Below are positions 16,947-29,205 of a stretch of 64,000 nucleotides of DNA, piece by piece. Source of the stretch: Sulfuriferula sp. (GTDB lineage: Bacteria > Pseudomonadota > Gammaproteobacteria > Burkholderiales > Sulfuriferulaceae); contig JARLJL010000020.1 of the NCBI GenBank assembly GCA_031291235.1, positions 97,134-161,133 of the forward strand. Direction: 5' to 3'. The position numbers and the translations under genes are program-made. Under the pieces are notes generated by a model. The model was given only the letters and a program-made list of their open reading frames with translations. It did no database searches and had not been told where the DNA came from. Positions within the stretch are counted from its first letter, which is position 1, and every line of letters begins with the position of its first letter.

Positions 16947-17444
16947 TTAATGCAGTAACGCGATGCGGCGTAAAATCTGTTGCGCTGCATCGGTTTGCAT
17001 ATCGCGGTAATCCAGTTGTTCTTCATCGCCCTTGGCCAGTACCAGCGTGTCGTTGTAACTCATGTCGCGGCTCAGGATGATTTCGGCTGGGGTGAGTATC
17101 TCTTTGCCTTTGGGGTCGAGCAGACGGTATTTCACGCGGTACTGCAGCTGATATTCGCGCACACGACCGGCGCCGGAAATCGACAGGATGATTTTGCTGT
17201 TAACCTCGGACATGATTTGTATGGTGCGTTCGGCAGTATCGGCAGATTTGGCCAGTCGGTCCTTGTGTCCTCCTGCTTTGATGATGCGTTGCAGGTTAAT
17301 CACCAGCGGTGAGCCGGGATTGCCGTCAACATATAATGAGGTGAACGGGATATCGGCCTGACCGCGCAAGTGAAAACCGCATCCGCCGGTAAGTGCACTG
17401 ACGAGTAGCATAAGTGCAAGCCAAAACTTCATAGGGATTTTCAT
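16947..17444 (-). CDS. lptE: LPS-assembly lipoprotein LptE
   Basis: Outer-membrane lipoprotein that plugs the LptD barrel in lipopolysaccharide export. The 165-residue precursor has a short signal peptide with lipobox ALTGGC (Cys22), followed by GFHLRGQADIPFTSLYV, the family's typical mature start. The remainder has the expected strands (REYQLQYRVKYRLLDPKG) and the C-terminal helix YRDMQTDAAQQILRRI. It sits between leuS and holA, its usual place. Confidence 0.95.
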   Translation of the reverse strand: MKIPMKFWLALMLLVSALTGGCGFHLRGQADIPFTSLYVDGNPGSPLVINLQRIIKAGGHKDRLAKSADTAERTIQIMSEVNSKIILSISGAGRVREYQLQYRVKYRLLDPKGKEILTPAEIILSRDMSYNDTLVLAKGDEEQLDYRDMQTDAAQQILRRIALLH

Positions 17445-17475
17445 CTTGATTACCTGTTGAATTGGTTAAAAAATA

Positions 17476-20120
<2,645 letters not shown>

Positions 20121-20141
20121 CCTTGCGAACATGCTTGCGCG

Positions 20142-20171
20142 TGGACAGCAGGGCAGCTTAAAAGTTATACT
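20142..20171 (+). promoter_or_regulatory. Probable sigma-70 promoter of phosphoribulokinase gene
   Basis: TGGACA (20142-20147), 18-base spacer and TATACT (20166-20171), about 40 bases before the prk ATG. A CbbR-type operator was not recognised. Confidence 0.5.
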
Positions 20172-20211
20172 ACGGAAATAACTGATTTTTTTATACTTCA
20201 ACGGAGTCCTC

Positions 20212-21102
20212 ATGTCCAAAAAACATCCTGTGATTGCTGTAACCGGTTCGTCCGGTGCAGGTACAACGACGGTTAAACGCGCTTTCGAGCATATTTTCCG
20301 TCGGGAAAATATCAATGCCGCCGTGATCGAAGGCGACAGCTTCCACAGTTTATCGCGTACGGAATTCAAGGTTAAAGTGAGCAAGGCAGAAGAGGCCGGC
20401 AATAAGCATTTTAGTCATTTCGGTCCCGAAGCCAATCATTTCGACAAGCTGGAAGCCTTGTTCAAAAGTTACGGCAAGGACGGCAAGGGCAAGAAACGTT
20501 ATTACATTCACAGCGATGAAGAAGCTGCCTTTCATAACAAGCGTCTGAATCTGAAATTGTCTGCGGGCGAGTTTACGCCCTGGGAAGAGGTACCCGCCGA
20601 TACCGATCTGCTGTTCTACGAAGGGCTGCACGGCCTGGTGGTGGACGGCAAGGTGGATGTGGCCAAGCATGTGGATCTGGGCGTGGGCGTCGTGCCGGTC
20701 GTCAACCTGGAGTGGATCCAGAAGATTCATCGCGATGCAGCTGAGCGCGGCTATTCGGCTGAAGTGATCGTGGATACCATCATGCGTCGCATGCCCGATT
20801 ACGTGAATTACATTACACCGCAGTTTTCGCGCACGCATGTCAATTTCCAGCGCGTGCCTACGGTGGATACTTCCAATCCGTTTATTTCGCGCGATATCCC
20901 TACGCCGGATGAAAGCCTGGTGATTGTGCGTTTCAGCGATCGCAAGGGTGTGGATTTCCCTTATCTGATCAACATGATTCCTAATTCGTTCATGTCGCGT
21001 TCCAATACGCTGGTCGTGCCGGGTGCGAAAATGGGTTATGCCATGGAACTGATTCTGGGCCCGATGATAGAACAGATGATCGCAGCGAAAAAGAAAGCGT
21101 AA
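20212..21102 (+). CDS. prk: Phosphoribulokinase (proteobacterial type)
   Basis: Phosphorylates ribulose 5-phosphate to ribulose 1,5-bisphosphate, the Rubisco substrate. The 296-residue protein is the short bacterial class: P-loop TGSSGAGTTTVKRAF near the N-terminus, the substrate region VIEGDSFHSLSRTEFKVKV, LLFYEGLHGLVV as the second acidic motif, and the C-terminal PNSFMSRSNTLVVPG. The ATG is preceded by ACGGAG. It is monocistronic, with a promoter upstream and a strong terminator downstream, and no other Calvin-cycle gene lies nearby. It implies carbon fixation provided Rubisco is encoded elsewhere. Confidence 0.96.
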   Translation: MSKKHPVIAVTGSSGAGTTTVKRAFEHIFRRENINAAVIEGDSFHSLSRTEFKVKVSKAEEAGNKHFSHFGPEANHFDKLEALFKSYGKDGKGKKRYYIHSDEEAAFHNKRLNLKLSAGEFTPWEEVPADTDLLFYEGLHGLVVDGKVDVAKHVDLGVGVVPVVNLEWIQKIHRDAAERGYSAEVIVDTIMRRMPDYVNYITPQFSRTHVNFQRVPTVDTSNPFISRDIPTPDESLVIVRFSDRKGVDFPYLINMIPNSFMSRSNTLVVPGAKMGYAMELILGPMIEQMIAAKKKA

Positions 21103-21118
21103 TCGCTTGATGTTATGT

Positions 21119-21146
21119 AAAAAAGCCGGGCTTTCCCGGCTTTTTT
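21119..21146 (+). terminator. Bidirectional intrinsic terminator after prk
   Basis: AAAAGCCGGG pairs with CCCGGCTTTT around a four-base loop. The A-run before and T-run after the stem let it act on both prk (plus) and the convergent unit at 21162-22417 (minus). Confidence 0.9.
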
Positions 21147-21161
21147 ATTGTCCGGTTGCTA

Positions 21162-21557
21162 TCACAGAAAAGTGAAAAACTTGAGGAACGGCCCGGCCAG
21201 TAAAGGCTGGCGGATCATTTTGCGATAATCCCCTGCGACAAACTGCAATTGACGGCTGGCGACAGCAACGCCCAGACCGGTAATACCGGGCCCGTTGCCG
21301 CGCCATTTTGCCCATTGTTCGGGTTTTGCGCGCAAATCCCATTCGGCCACAGGGCAGCTATCGGCTGCGTAAGGTTGCGTATGGGTGATGAGGCCTTGGG
21401 TGATTTCCAGTATGACTTCCGGCACCGGGTAATCGAGATAGCCGAAAGCGATCACTGAATCGAAATTGGCAGCAGCCAACTGATCGACCATCTCCGTGTT
21501 GTTGTTCCATTTGTTCGAGAAGCGTTTTGCCCATGCTTCAGAAAATAAGTCTTCCAT
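21162..21557 (-). CDS. Small protein with SCP2-like features
   Basis: A 131-residue soluble protein that I cannot assign firmly. AGGAG precedes the ATG at 21557, so translation is likely. The N-terminal half is helical and acidic (MEDLFSEAWAKRFSNKWNNN); the second half has an SCP2-like run, VAEWDLRAKPEQWAKW ... LQFVAGDYRKMIRQPLLAG, ending LKFFTFL. This pattern (strand, aspartate, Trp-containing helix, then a Gly-Asp turn and hydrophobic helix) suggests a lipid-binding fold. It follows the aminopropyltransferase-like gene on the same strand with an AT-rich gap of 83 bases. Confidence 0.6.
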   Translation of the reverse strand: MEDLFSEAWAKRFSNKWNNNTEMVDQLAAANFDSVIAFGYLDYPVPEVILEITQGLITHTQPYAADSCPVAEWDLRAKPEQWAKWRGNGPGITGLGVAVASRQLQFVAGDYRKMIRQPLLAGPFLKFFTFL

Positions 21558-21640
21558 ACCATCTCCTATAAATTTATGTTTTTATTATTATTTGCGAATA
21601 AATATAGCAGAATTCGCAGCTTGTGTGTGTTTGCGGCTGC

Positions 21641-22417
21641 CTAATCGAAGAAATCGGCGTTGCCGGTCGTATGTTTGAGTCGATCCAGGAAGCGCACGAA
21701 GGGTAAACCCAGTTTGTCTTCCAGCTGCCGTGCGCGATACTGTAATAGTTGCCAGGATTGCGTTGCCGGCCGTTCAGTGAATGCGAGGACGATGACATTG
21801 CCGCGTTTCTCTGCTGGCAGGCATACGATGCGCTGATCGAAGACTTCGGTGAGGCGCTGCAGATAGATGTCGAACTTGGGATCGCTGCCCCACAAATTAA
21901 CCGATAATACGCCAGCTGGTGAGAGTGCTTGCAGACAGCGGCTGTAGAAATCTTCGCTGGCCAGCGCTTCGACCTGAAAGCCGGCATCAAAACCGTCGAG
22001 TAATATGCAGTCCCAGCCTTCCTGGTCCACGATAAACTGTGCTGCATCCGCTTGCACGATACGTAAATGCTCGTCATCGTCAGGTACGAAGAAGAACTGG
22101 CGTGCGGCCTGGATCACCTTGGGATTGATTTCGATCGCAGTGAGCTGCATGGCTGGATACTGGTGGTACAGGAATTTCGTCAACGAACCGCCGCCCAGCC
22201 CGATCAGCATGGCATTGGCAGGCGTGCCGGTGAACAGCAGAAATCCCAGCATGGCTTGCGTATAGGTCAATTCCAGTGCGTTGGGCGCAGCCAGCTTCAT
22301 CGCCGATTGCACCGTGTCGTTGCCAAGATGCAGGTAACGTATGCCGTTTTGTTCGCTGATTTCAACGGTGTCGAGATCGGATACCGCTTTGTGTATACGG
22401 CGTTTGAAGAATCGCAT
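21641..22417 (-). CDS. Spermidine synthase-like methyltransferase-fold protein
   Basis: A 258-residue protein with the Rossmann core of the polyamine aminopropyltransferase family: LTYTQAMLGFLLF, the glycine-rich AMLIGLGGGSLTKFLYHQYP, LTAIEINPKVIQAARQFF, RIVQADAAQFI and WDCILLDGFDA. It lacks the N-terminal beta-hairpin domain typical of true spermidine synthases, so it may act on a different substrate; many short homologues are annotated spermidine synthase without evidence. It is divergent from proS, with 89 bases between the starts. Confidence 0.78.
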   Translation of the reverse strand: MRFFKRRIHKAVSDLDTVEISEQNGIRYLHLGNDTVQSAMKLAAPNALELTYTQAMLGFLLFTGTPANAMLIGLGGGSLTKFLYHQYPAMQLTAIEINPKVIQAARQFFFVPDDDEHLRIVQADAAQFIVDQEGWDCILLDGFDAGFQVEALASEDFYSRCLQALSPAGVLSVNLWGSDPKFDIYLQRLTEVFDQRIVCLPAEKRGNVIVLAFTERPATQSWQLLQYRARQLEDKLGLPFVRFLDRLKHTTGNADFFD

Positions 22418-22506
22418 CAGGGTGCTTTCATATTGAATCCGCCAAGTCTAATCACGGTTTCTAGGTTAAAATTAGCTATTTTACGAATAACTGGACAGTT
22501 TATACC

Positions 22507-24207
22507 ATGCGCGTTTCACAATTTTTTCTTTCCACGCTTAAGGAAGCGCCTGCCGAGGCTGAATTAATCAGCCACCGTTTAATGTTGCGGGCGGGTTTTA
22601 TCAAGCGGCTGGGCTCGGGTCTGTATACCTGGATGCCGTTGGGTTTGCGGGTGTTGCGCAAGGTGGAAGCGATCGTGCGCGACGAAATGAATCGGGCCGG
22701 CGCCATGGAGTTGCTGATGCCGGCAGTGCAGCCTGCCGAATTGTGGCAGGAAACCGGACGCTGGGAAGTATTCGGCCCGCAAATGCTGAAAATTACCGAT
22801 CGGCATCAGCGCGATTTCTGTTTTGGCCCAACCCATGAAGAAGTGATTACCGATATTGCGCGTCGCGAAATCAAGAGCTATCGCCAGTTGCCGCTTAACT
22901 TTTACCAGATACAGACCAAATTCCGCGATGAAATCCGGCCACGTTTCGGCGTGATGCGCGCGCGTGAATTCATGATGAAGGACGCTTATTCCTTCCATGC
23001 CGATTTCGCCAGTCTGGAGCAGACCTATCAGACCATGTATGCGGCGTATAGCCGCGTGTTCACCCGGCTTGGCCTGCAGTTTCGTGCAGTGGCGGCGGAT
23101 ACCGGCGCGATCGGCGGTTCCGGATCGCACGAATTTCACGTCCTGGCGGATTCCGGCGAAGACGCGATCGCGTACTGCCCCGATTCCGATTATGCAGCCA
23201 ACGTCGAGCTGGCCGAGGCGGTGATGCCGGACGACGTTCGTGGGGCTGCCGGCATGCCGCTGACGCAGGTGCCGACCCCTGGTAAACACAGCATAGACGA
23301 TGTAGCCGCCTTGCTGGATATCGCGCCGGCACGCATGGTTAAAACCCTGATTGTTGAAAGCGAACATGGCGCTGTTGCGTTGCTGCTGCGCGGCGATCAT
23401 CAGTTGAATGAGGTCAAGGCCGCCAAGCTGATAGGTCAGGAAATACGTTTTGCCAGCGATATCGTGGTGCGCGAAGTGGCCGGCTGTGCGCCGGGATCGA
23501 TTGGTCCGGTAGGTTTGAACATTCGGGTGATCGCGGATCGCAGCGTCGCCATGATGAGCGATTTCGTTTGCGGTGCGAATGCCGACGGCTATCACCTGAG
23601 CGGCGTGAATTTCGGCCGCGATTTGCCGGAACCCGAAGTGGCGGACATCCGCAATGCGGTTGCCGGTGACCCGAGTCCCGACGGGAAAGGCGTGCTGGCG
23701 ATTTGCCGCGGCATAGAAGTGGGCCACATCTTCCAGTTACGTACCAAGTATTCGGAGGCGATGGCATGCCAGTATCTGGATGAAAACGGCAAATCCCAGG
23801 TGGCGGAAATGGGCTGCTACGGCATAGGTGTGTCGCGTATCGTGGCTGCCGCCATAGAGCAGAATTTCGATGCGCGCGGCATGACCCTGCCTGCAGCGCT
23901 CGCGCCTTTCGCTGTGGTTATTGTGCCGGTTGGCTACCAGAAGAGTGAAGTTGTGCGCGAAGCTGCCGATAAACTGTATAACGAATTGCTGGCGTCTGGC
24001 GTGGAAGTGCTGCTGGACGATCGCAATGAACGTCCCGGCGTGATGTTTGCCGATATGGAGCTGATAGGCGTGCCGCATCGCGTGGTGATTGGCGAACGCG
24101 GCTTGAAAGATGCTATAGTGGAATATCAGGGACGCACCGATGCAGCGGCGACCAATGTGCCGATTACTGAAATTAACGCATTTTTAATCAATGTATTGGG
24201 TAAATGA
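22507..24207 (+). CDS. proS: Prolyl-tRNA synthetase
   Basis: Charges tRNA-Pro. The 566-residue protein is the bacterial type with a YbaK-like editing domain inserted between class II motifs 2 and 3 (about residues 240-385, including [20 protein letters not shown]). Motif regions are visible: [56 protein letters not shown]. The anticodon-binding domain closes the protein. Its stop overlaps the following transglycosylase start (ATGA). Confidence 0.98.
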   Translation: MRVSQFFLSTLKEAPAEAELISHRLMLRAGFIKRLGSGLYTWMPLGLRVLRKVEAIVRDEMNRAGAMELLMPAVQPAELWQETGRWEVFGPQMLKITDRHQRDFCFGPTHEEVITDIARREIKSYRQLPLNFYQIQTKFRDEIRPRFGVMRAREFMMKDAYSFHADFASLEQTYQTMYAAYSRVFTRLGLQFRAVAADTGAIGGSGSHEFHVLADSGEDAIAYCPDSDYAANVELAEAVMPDDVRGAAGMPLTQVPTPGKHSIDDVAALLDIAPARMVKTLIVESEHGAVALLLRGDHQLNEVKAAKLIGQEIRFASDIVVREVAGCAPGSIGPVGLNIRVIADRSVAMMSDFVCGANADGYHLSGVNFGRDLPEPEVADIRNAVAGDPSPDGKGVLAICRGIEVGHIFQLRTKYSEAMACQYLDENGKSQVAEMGCYGIGVSRIVAAAIEQNFDARGMTLPAALAPFAVVIVPVGYQKSEVVREAADKLYNELLASGVEVLLDDRNERPGVMFADMELIGVPHRVVIGERGLKDAIVEYQGRTDAAATNVPITEINAFLINVLGK

Positions 24208-24851
24208 CATTTAACCTGTTCAGATCAGGCTGGCTGCTTTTGGCGTTATGCGCTGCAGTCGGCAACGCACAAGCCGGCAATCAGCTCTATGAGCCGATGT
24301 CGGCAAGCGTGCGCGCGTCTTTGAGCAAGGCAGTGTCGGATACGCCGGTAACGAACGTCAGTTTCCTGAATAATGCCGAAGGGCAAGCCTGGCTGGTCGA
24401 AATGTCGAAACGTTTGGCCAAGCGCATGCCTGACCCCGAACAGCGCATCGATTTTCTCAGTACGGTACGTTATGAGGCGATACGTGCCGGGCTGGATCCG
24501 GAAATGGTGCTGGGTTTGATAGAAGTCGAGTCGGGTTTCAAGAAATACGCCGTGTCCAGTGTGGCTGCCCGCGGTTATATGCAGGTGATGCCGTTCTGGG
24601 TCAAGGTTGTCGGTACGCCGGATCAGGATCTGTTTCATTTGCGTACCAATTTGCGCTATGGCTGCAATATTTTGCGCCTGTATCTGGATATGGAGAAAGG
24701 CGATCTGTACCGTGCTCTGGGGCGGTATAACGGCAGCCTGGGCAAACCGGAATATCCCACGATGGTGGTCAGTGCCTGGAAACGGCACTGGTCCTATACG
24801 CCTAATACGCAGACCGTACAGGCAAGCGTCGTGAAGGTCGCTGGGAACTGA
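24204..24851 (+). CDS. Lytic transglycosylase (SLT family)
   Basis: Exported peptidoglycan-cleaving enzyme of 215 residues. A signal peptide ([19 protein letters not shown]) is followed by a single SLT domain: [25 protein letters not shown] carries the catalytic glutamate (second Glu of IEVESGF), then [26 protein letters not shown] and [11 protein letters not shown]. No LysM or other wall-binding domain. Coupled to proS by a four-base overlap, although no functional link is evident. Confidence 0.9.
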   Translation: MTFNLFRSGWLLLALCAAVGNAQAGNQLYEPMSASVRASLSKAVSDTPVTNVSFLNNAEGQAWLVEMSKRLAKRMPDPEQRIDFLSTVRYEAIRAGLDPEMVLGLIEVESGFKKYAVSSVAARGYMQVMPFWVKVVGTPDQDLFHLRTNLRYGCNILRLYLDMEKGDLYRALGRYNGSLGKPEYPTMVVSAWKRHWSYTPNTQTVQASVVKVAGN

Positions 24852-24863
24852 AGTCCGGCCGGA

Positions 24864-25988
24864 TCAGGAAGACAGGGCTACCAGATTGTCCCGGTGTATC
24901 AGCTCGGCTTCATCTATATAGCCTAATGTCGTTTCAATCTGGCTGGTAGGCAGGCCGATAATGCGCCGTGCCTCGTTGGCCGCATAATTGACCAGACCGC
25001 GGGCGATCAGTTTGCCCTCTGCGGTGATGCAGGCAACGACTTCGCCGCGTGCAAAATCCCCCTCAACTGCAGTGACGCCTATCGGCAGCAGACTTTTGCC
25101 GTCGATGGACAGTGCTTTGGCGGCGCCCGCATCGACGATCAGTTTGCCGCGTACTTGTAAGTGATCGGCCAGCCAGGTTTTGCGGGCAGACAGCGGCGTG
25201 CTGGCGGCTATGAGCTGGGTACCTATGGCTTCGCCCTGGGCGAGGCGGATAAGCACGTTATCTTCGCGTCCTGATGCAATAATGGTATGTGCGCCGCTGT
25301 GTGCCGCACGTTTTGCGGCGAGTATTTTGGTGAGCATGCCGCCGCGGCTGATGCCGCTACCGGCGCCGCCGGCCATTTGTTCCAAAGTCAGATCGCCCGC
25401 CTGCGCCTGGGAGACCAGCGTCGCATCCGGATGCTGGCGCGGGTCGGCAGTATAAAGTCCGGCCTGATCGGTGAGGATAACGAGCACATCGGCTTCGATC
25501 AGATTGGCAACCAGCGCGCCTAGCGTATCGTTATCGCCAAAACGGATTTCTTCGGTAACCACGGTGTCGTTCTCGTTGATGATGGGAACGACCTTGAGTT
25601 TCAGCAGTGTCCTCAATGTCGACAAGGCGTTGAGATAGCGAGTGCGATCAGCCAGGTCTTCGTGCGTGAGCAATACCTGCGCAGTGTGAATGCGGTGTTG
25701 GCGGAAGCTGGTTTCATAGGCCTGGACCAGCCCCATTTGTCCTACTGCGGCAGCGGCCTGCAGTTCATGGATGCTGCTGGGGCGCTGAGCCCAACCCAAG
25801 CGCTGCATGCCTTCGGCGACAGCGCCGCTGGAAACCAATACGACTTCCTTGCCCATTTCCATCAGTTGCGCGATTTGATAAGACCATTTGGCCAGCGCTG
25901 CGTGGTCGAGACCGCGCCCGTCATTGGTGACGATTGCGCTGCCAACTTTGATGACGATGCGCTGGGCTGTATGCAGGGCCGATTCCAT
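24864..25988 (-). CDS. proB: Glutamate 5-kinase
   Basis: First step of proline synthesis. The 374-residue protein has an amino-acid-kinase domain ([71 protein letters not shown]) and a C-terminal PUA domain ([20 protein letters not shown] onward). It lies five bases after obgE on the same strand, the usual order rplU-rpmA-obgE-proB, and converges on the transglycosylase with a 12-base gap. Confidence 0.98.
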   Translation of the reverse strand: MESALHTAQRIVIKVGSAIVTNDGRGLDHAALAKWSYQIAQLMEMGKEVVLVSSGAVAEGMQRLGWAQRPSSIHELQAAAAVGQMGLVQAYETSFRQHRIHTAQVLLTHEDLADRTRYLNALSTLRTLLKLKVVPIINENDTVVTEEIRFGDNDTLGALVANLIEADVLVILTDQAGLYTADPRQHPDATLVSQAQAGDLTLEQMAGGAGSGISRGGMLTKILAAKRAAHSGAHTIIASGREDNVLIRLAQGEAIGTQLIAASTPLSARKTWLADHLQVRGKLIVDAGAAKALSIDGKSLLPIGVTAVEGDFARGEVVACITAEGKLIARGLVNYAANEARRIIGLPTSQIETTLGYIDEAELIHRDNLVALSS

Positions 25989-25993
25989 GGGCG

Positions 25994-27147
<1,154 letters not shown>

Positions 27148-27166
27148 GAGTGTGTTGCCGGTGTGC

Positions 27167-27427
27167 TTAAGCCGCAGGAACGATATTGATCATTTTGCGT
27201 TTAAGTGCACCCTTGATCACGAATTGCACAGTACCATTTACGGTTGCGAACAATGTGTGATCTTTGCCCATGCCGACGTTATCGCCAGCGTGGAATTGGG
27301 TGCCGCGTTGGCGAACAATGATGTTGCCTGCGAGTACTTCCTGGCCGCCGTAGCGTTTGACACCAAGTCGTTTCGAATGTGAGTCGCGGCCGTTACGTGA
27401 ACTACCGCCTGCTTTTTTATGTGCCAT
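27167..27427 (-). CDS. rpmA: 50S ribosomal protein L27
   Basis: Large-subunit protein near the peptidyl-transferase centre. The 86-residue sequence matches the family: [44 protein letters not shown] and [12 protein letters not shown] good ribosome-binding site (AAGGAG) precedes the start. It follows rplU by 14 bases. Confidence 0.99.
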   Translation of the reverse strand: MAHKKAGGSSRNGRDSHSKRLGVKRYGGQEVLAGNIIVRQRGTQFHAGDNVGMGKDHTLFATVNGTVQFVIKGALKRKMINIVPAA

Positions 27428-27441
27428 GGTTTATCTCCTTA

Positions 27442-27753
27442 TTAAGCCGAAATGCCGCTGATCTGGATTTCAGTGTAATTTTGACGATGCCCTTGATGCT
27501 TTTGGTAGTGCTTGCGACGACGCATTTTAAAGATTTTAACTTTGTCGTGACGACCGTGAGACACAACAGTGGCTGTGACCTTTGCGCCGTTAACAAGCGG
27601 TGCGCCGACCTTGATATCGTCGCCATTGGCAACCATAAATACCTGGTCCAACACAATTTCGCTGCCAACGTCCGCGGTGATCTGTTCTACTTTAATTTTT
27701 TCGCCAGCGACGACGCGATACTGCTTGCCGCCGGTTTTTATGACCGCATACAT
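27442..27753 (-). CDS. rplU: 50S ribosomal protein L21
   Basis: Large-subunit protein. ATG 27753 gives [14 protein letters not shown], the standard start, with GGAG seven bases upstream; the frame extends four more codons without support. The 103-residue product contains [18 protein letters not shown] strand (read [16 protein letters not shown]) and the C-terminal [20 protein letters not shown] signature. First gene of rplU-rpmA, expressed from the promoter at 27792-27820. Confidence 0.99.
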   Translation of the reverse strand: MYAVIKTGGKQYRVVAGEKIKVEQITADVGSEIVLDQVFMVANGDDIKVGAPLVNGAKVTATVVSHGRHDKVKIFKMRRRKHYQKHQGHRQNYTEIQISGISA

Positions 27754-27791
27754 GGTGAGCTCCAAACTTCTAAACTAGAGGGAAGAGCGGA

Positions 27792-27820
27792 ATTATAAAG
27801 AAATCAACAGTAAAGGTCAA
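27792..27820 (-). promoter_or_regulatory. Sigma-70 promoter of rplU-rpmA
   Basis: Minus-strand TTGACC (27815-27820), 17-base spacer, perfect TATAAT (27792-27797), about 38 bases before the rplU ATG. The best promoter match in the window. Confidence 0.8.
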
Positions 27821-27853
27821 ACCTTTGTTTGCGAGTTGTTGATATAAAGTACC

Positions 27854-27883
27854 TTGACATAAAGCACCTTGCCTACCTACTAT
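27854..27883 (+). promoter_or_regulatory. Probable sigma-70 promoter of ispB
   Basis: Perfect TTGACA (27854-27859), 18-base spacer and TACTAT (27878-27883), about 30 bases before ATG 27914. It runs divergently from the rplU promoter and supports the shorter ispB start. Confidence 0.55.
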
Positions 27884-27913
27884 TGGATAATTTTTGATAA
27901 GCGGTTAGTGATA

Positions 27914-28876
27914 ATGCAGGCAATTCAAGCGTTTTTGGCAGCAGATATGCAACGTGTTGATGAAGTGATCCGTGCGCGGTTACATTCCGAAGTTGCTTTG
28001 GTCAGTCAGGTTTCAGAGTATATCATTGCCAGCGGCGGCAAACGTTTGCGTCCTGCGCTGGTACTGTTGTCCGCAGGTGCGCTGAATTACCGCGGCGCGC
28101 ATCATCACGAACTGGCGGCTGTGGTCGAGTTCATACATACCGCTACCTTGTTGCATGACGATGTGGTGGATGAATCCGCTTTGCGCCGTGGACGTGAGAC
28201 GGCGAATGCCTTGTTCGGCAATGCGGCAAGTGTGCTGGTTGGCGATTTTCTGTATTCGCGCGCTTTTCAGATGATGGTAGGCGTCGGGCAGATGAAGGTG
28301 ATGGAGGTTTTGTCCGATGCGACCAATGTTATTGCTGAAGGCGAAGTATTGCAGTTGATGAATTGCAACGATGCCGACATCAGCGAAGACGATTATTTGC
28401 GTGTGATTCGTTATAAAACGGCAAAGCTGTTTGAAGCGGCCGTGCGTCTGGGAGCGATACTGGGCGGTGCGGATGCGGCTACCGAGACGGCGATGGCGCA
28501 TTACGGCATGCATTTGGGAACGGCTTTTCAACTGATCGACGATGTGCTCGATTATTCCGGCGATCATGCGGAGATTGGCAAGAATGTCGGCGACGATCTG
28601 GCCGAAGGCAAACCGACCCTGCCATTATTATATTTGCTCAAAAACGGCACGGCGGAACAGGCGCAGATGGTGCGGCACGCTATCGAAAATGGCGGTCTTG
28701 AGGTGTTTGATCCGATACTGGCTGCCATACAGGCTGGCGGTGCGCTGGATTACACCCGTGCCCAGGCGCAACGGGAAGTGGCGCTGGCAATTGCTGCATT
28801 GAGCGTTCTGCCGGATACGCCGTATAAACAAAATATGATCAGTCTGGCCGAGTTTGCCGTAAACCGGAGTTATTAG
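27914..28876 (+). CDS. ispB: Octaprenyl (polyprenyl) diphosphate synthase
   Basis: Builds the long isoprenoid chain of ubiquinone. From ATG 27914 (MQAIQAFLAADMQRVDEVI) it has 320 residues; the 15 codons upstream overlap the promoter. Trans-prenyltransferase motifs are clear: GGKRLRPALVLLSAG, first Asp-rich motif LLHDDVVDESALRRG, second Asp-rich motif QLIDDVLDYSG, and GDDLAEGKPTLPLL. Position divergent from rplU is the usual one. Chain length cannot be read from the sequence by eye. Confidence 0.95.
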   Translation: MQAIQAFLAADMQRVDEVIRARLHSEVALVSQVSEYIIASGGKRLRPALVLLSAGALNYRGAHHHELAAVVEFIHTATLLHDDVVDESALRRGRETANALFGNAASVLVGDFLYSRAFQMMVGVGQMKVMEVLSDATNVIAEGEVLQLMNCNDADISEDDYLRVIRYKTAKLFEAAVRLGAILGGADAATETAMAHYGMHLGTAFQLIDDVLDYSGDHAEIGKNVGDDLAEGKPTLPLLYLLKNGTAEQAQMVRHAIENGGLEVFDPILAAIQAGGALDYTRAQAQREVALAIAALSVLPDTPYKQNMISLAEFAVNRSY

Positions 28877-28947
28877 GCTGCTGTGAGCGTTACGGCTGGA
28901 TAGGCAGTCGCGCCGCCCGACCACAGTCAATAGGGATGCTTTCGGGC

Positions 28948-28953
28948 TATAAT
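28948..28953 (+). promoter_or_regulatory. Candidate -10 element for the 28988 gene and pilSR
   Basis: A perfect TATAAT 34 bases before ATG 28988; the -35 region is poor. Confidence 0.35.
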
Positions 28954-28987
28954 TGGCGTATCTTTTCAAGTCTGCACTGAACTTGCC

Positions 28988-29203
28988 ATGTCCAAAATCC
29001 TGTTTCTGCTATTAATGGCTGGTGTCATCTACTGGTGGCTGCATGCCCGTCGGGTGACACCGCCTTCCTCTTCACAACCCAAATCTGCTGAAGATATGGT
29101 GCGGTGTGTACATTGCGGCGTGCATTTGCCGCGTAGCGAAGCGCTGGGTAGCGAATCTGCCTGGTTTTGCTGTGAGGCGCACCGGCGCGATCACGAGTTC
29201 TGA
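28988..29203 (+). CDS. PP0621-like small membrane protein with Cys motif
   Basis: A 71-residue protein with one N-terminal membrane span (ILFLLLMAGVIYWWLHAR) and a C-terminal cysteine-rich tail: VRCVHCGVHLPRSEAL, then WFCCEAHRRDHEF. The four cysteines and the histidines look like a small zinc-binding module. It matches by pattern the PP0621 family, commonly found just before a PilS-type kinase, as here (kinase start two bases after the stop). Function unknown. Confidence 0.75.
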   Translation: MSKILFLLLMAGVIYWWLHARRVTPPSSSQPKSAEDMVRCVHCGVHLPRSEALGSESAWFCCEAHRRDHEF

Positions 29204-29205
29204 CT

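Noticed and set aside
22579..23727. Long minus-strand frame (382 codons) opposite proS
   Set aside because: It is the antisense shadow of a clearly real prolyl-tRNA synthetase; the product is rich in His/Arg/Gln with no domain pattern.
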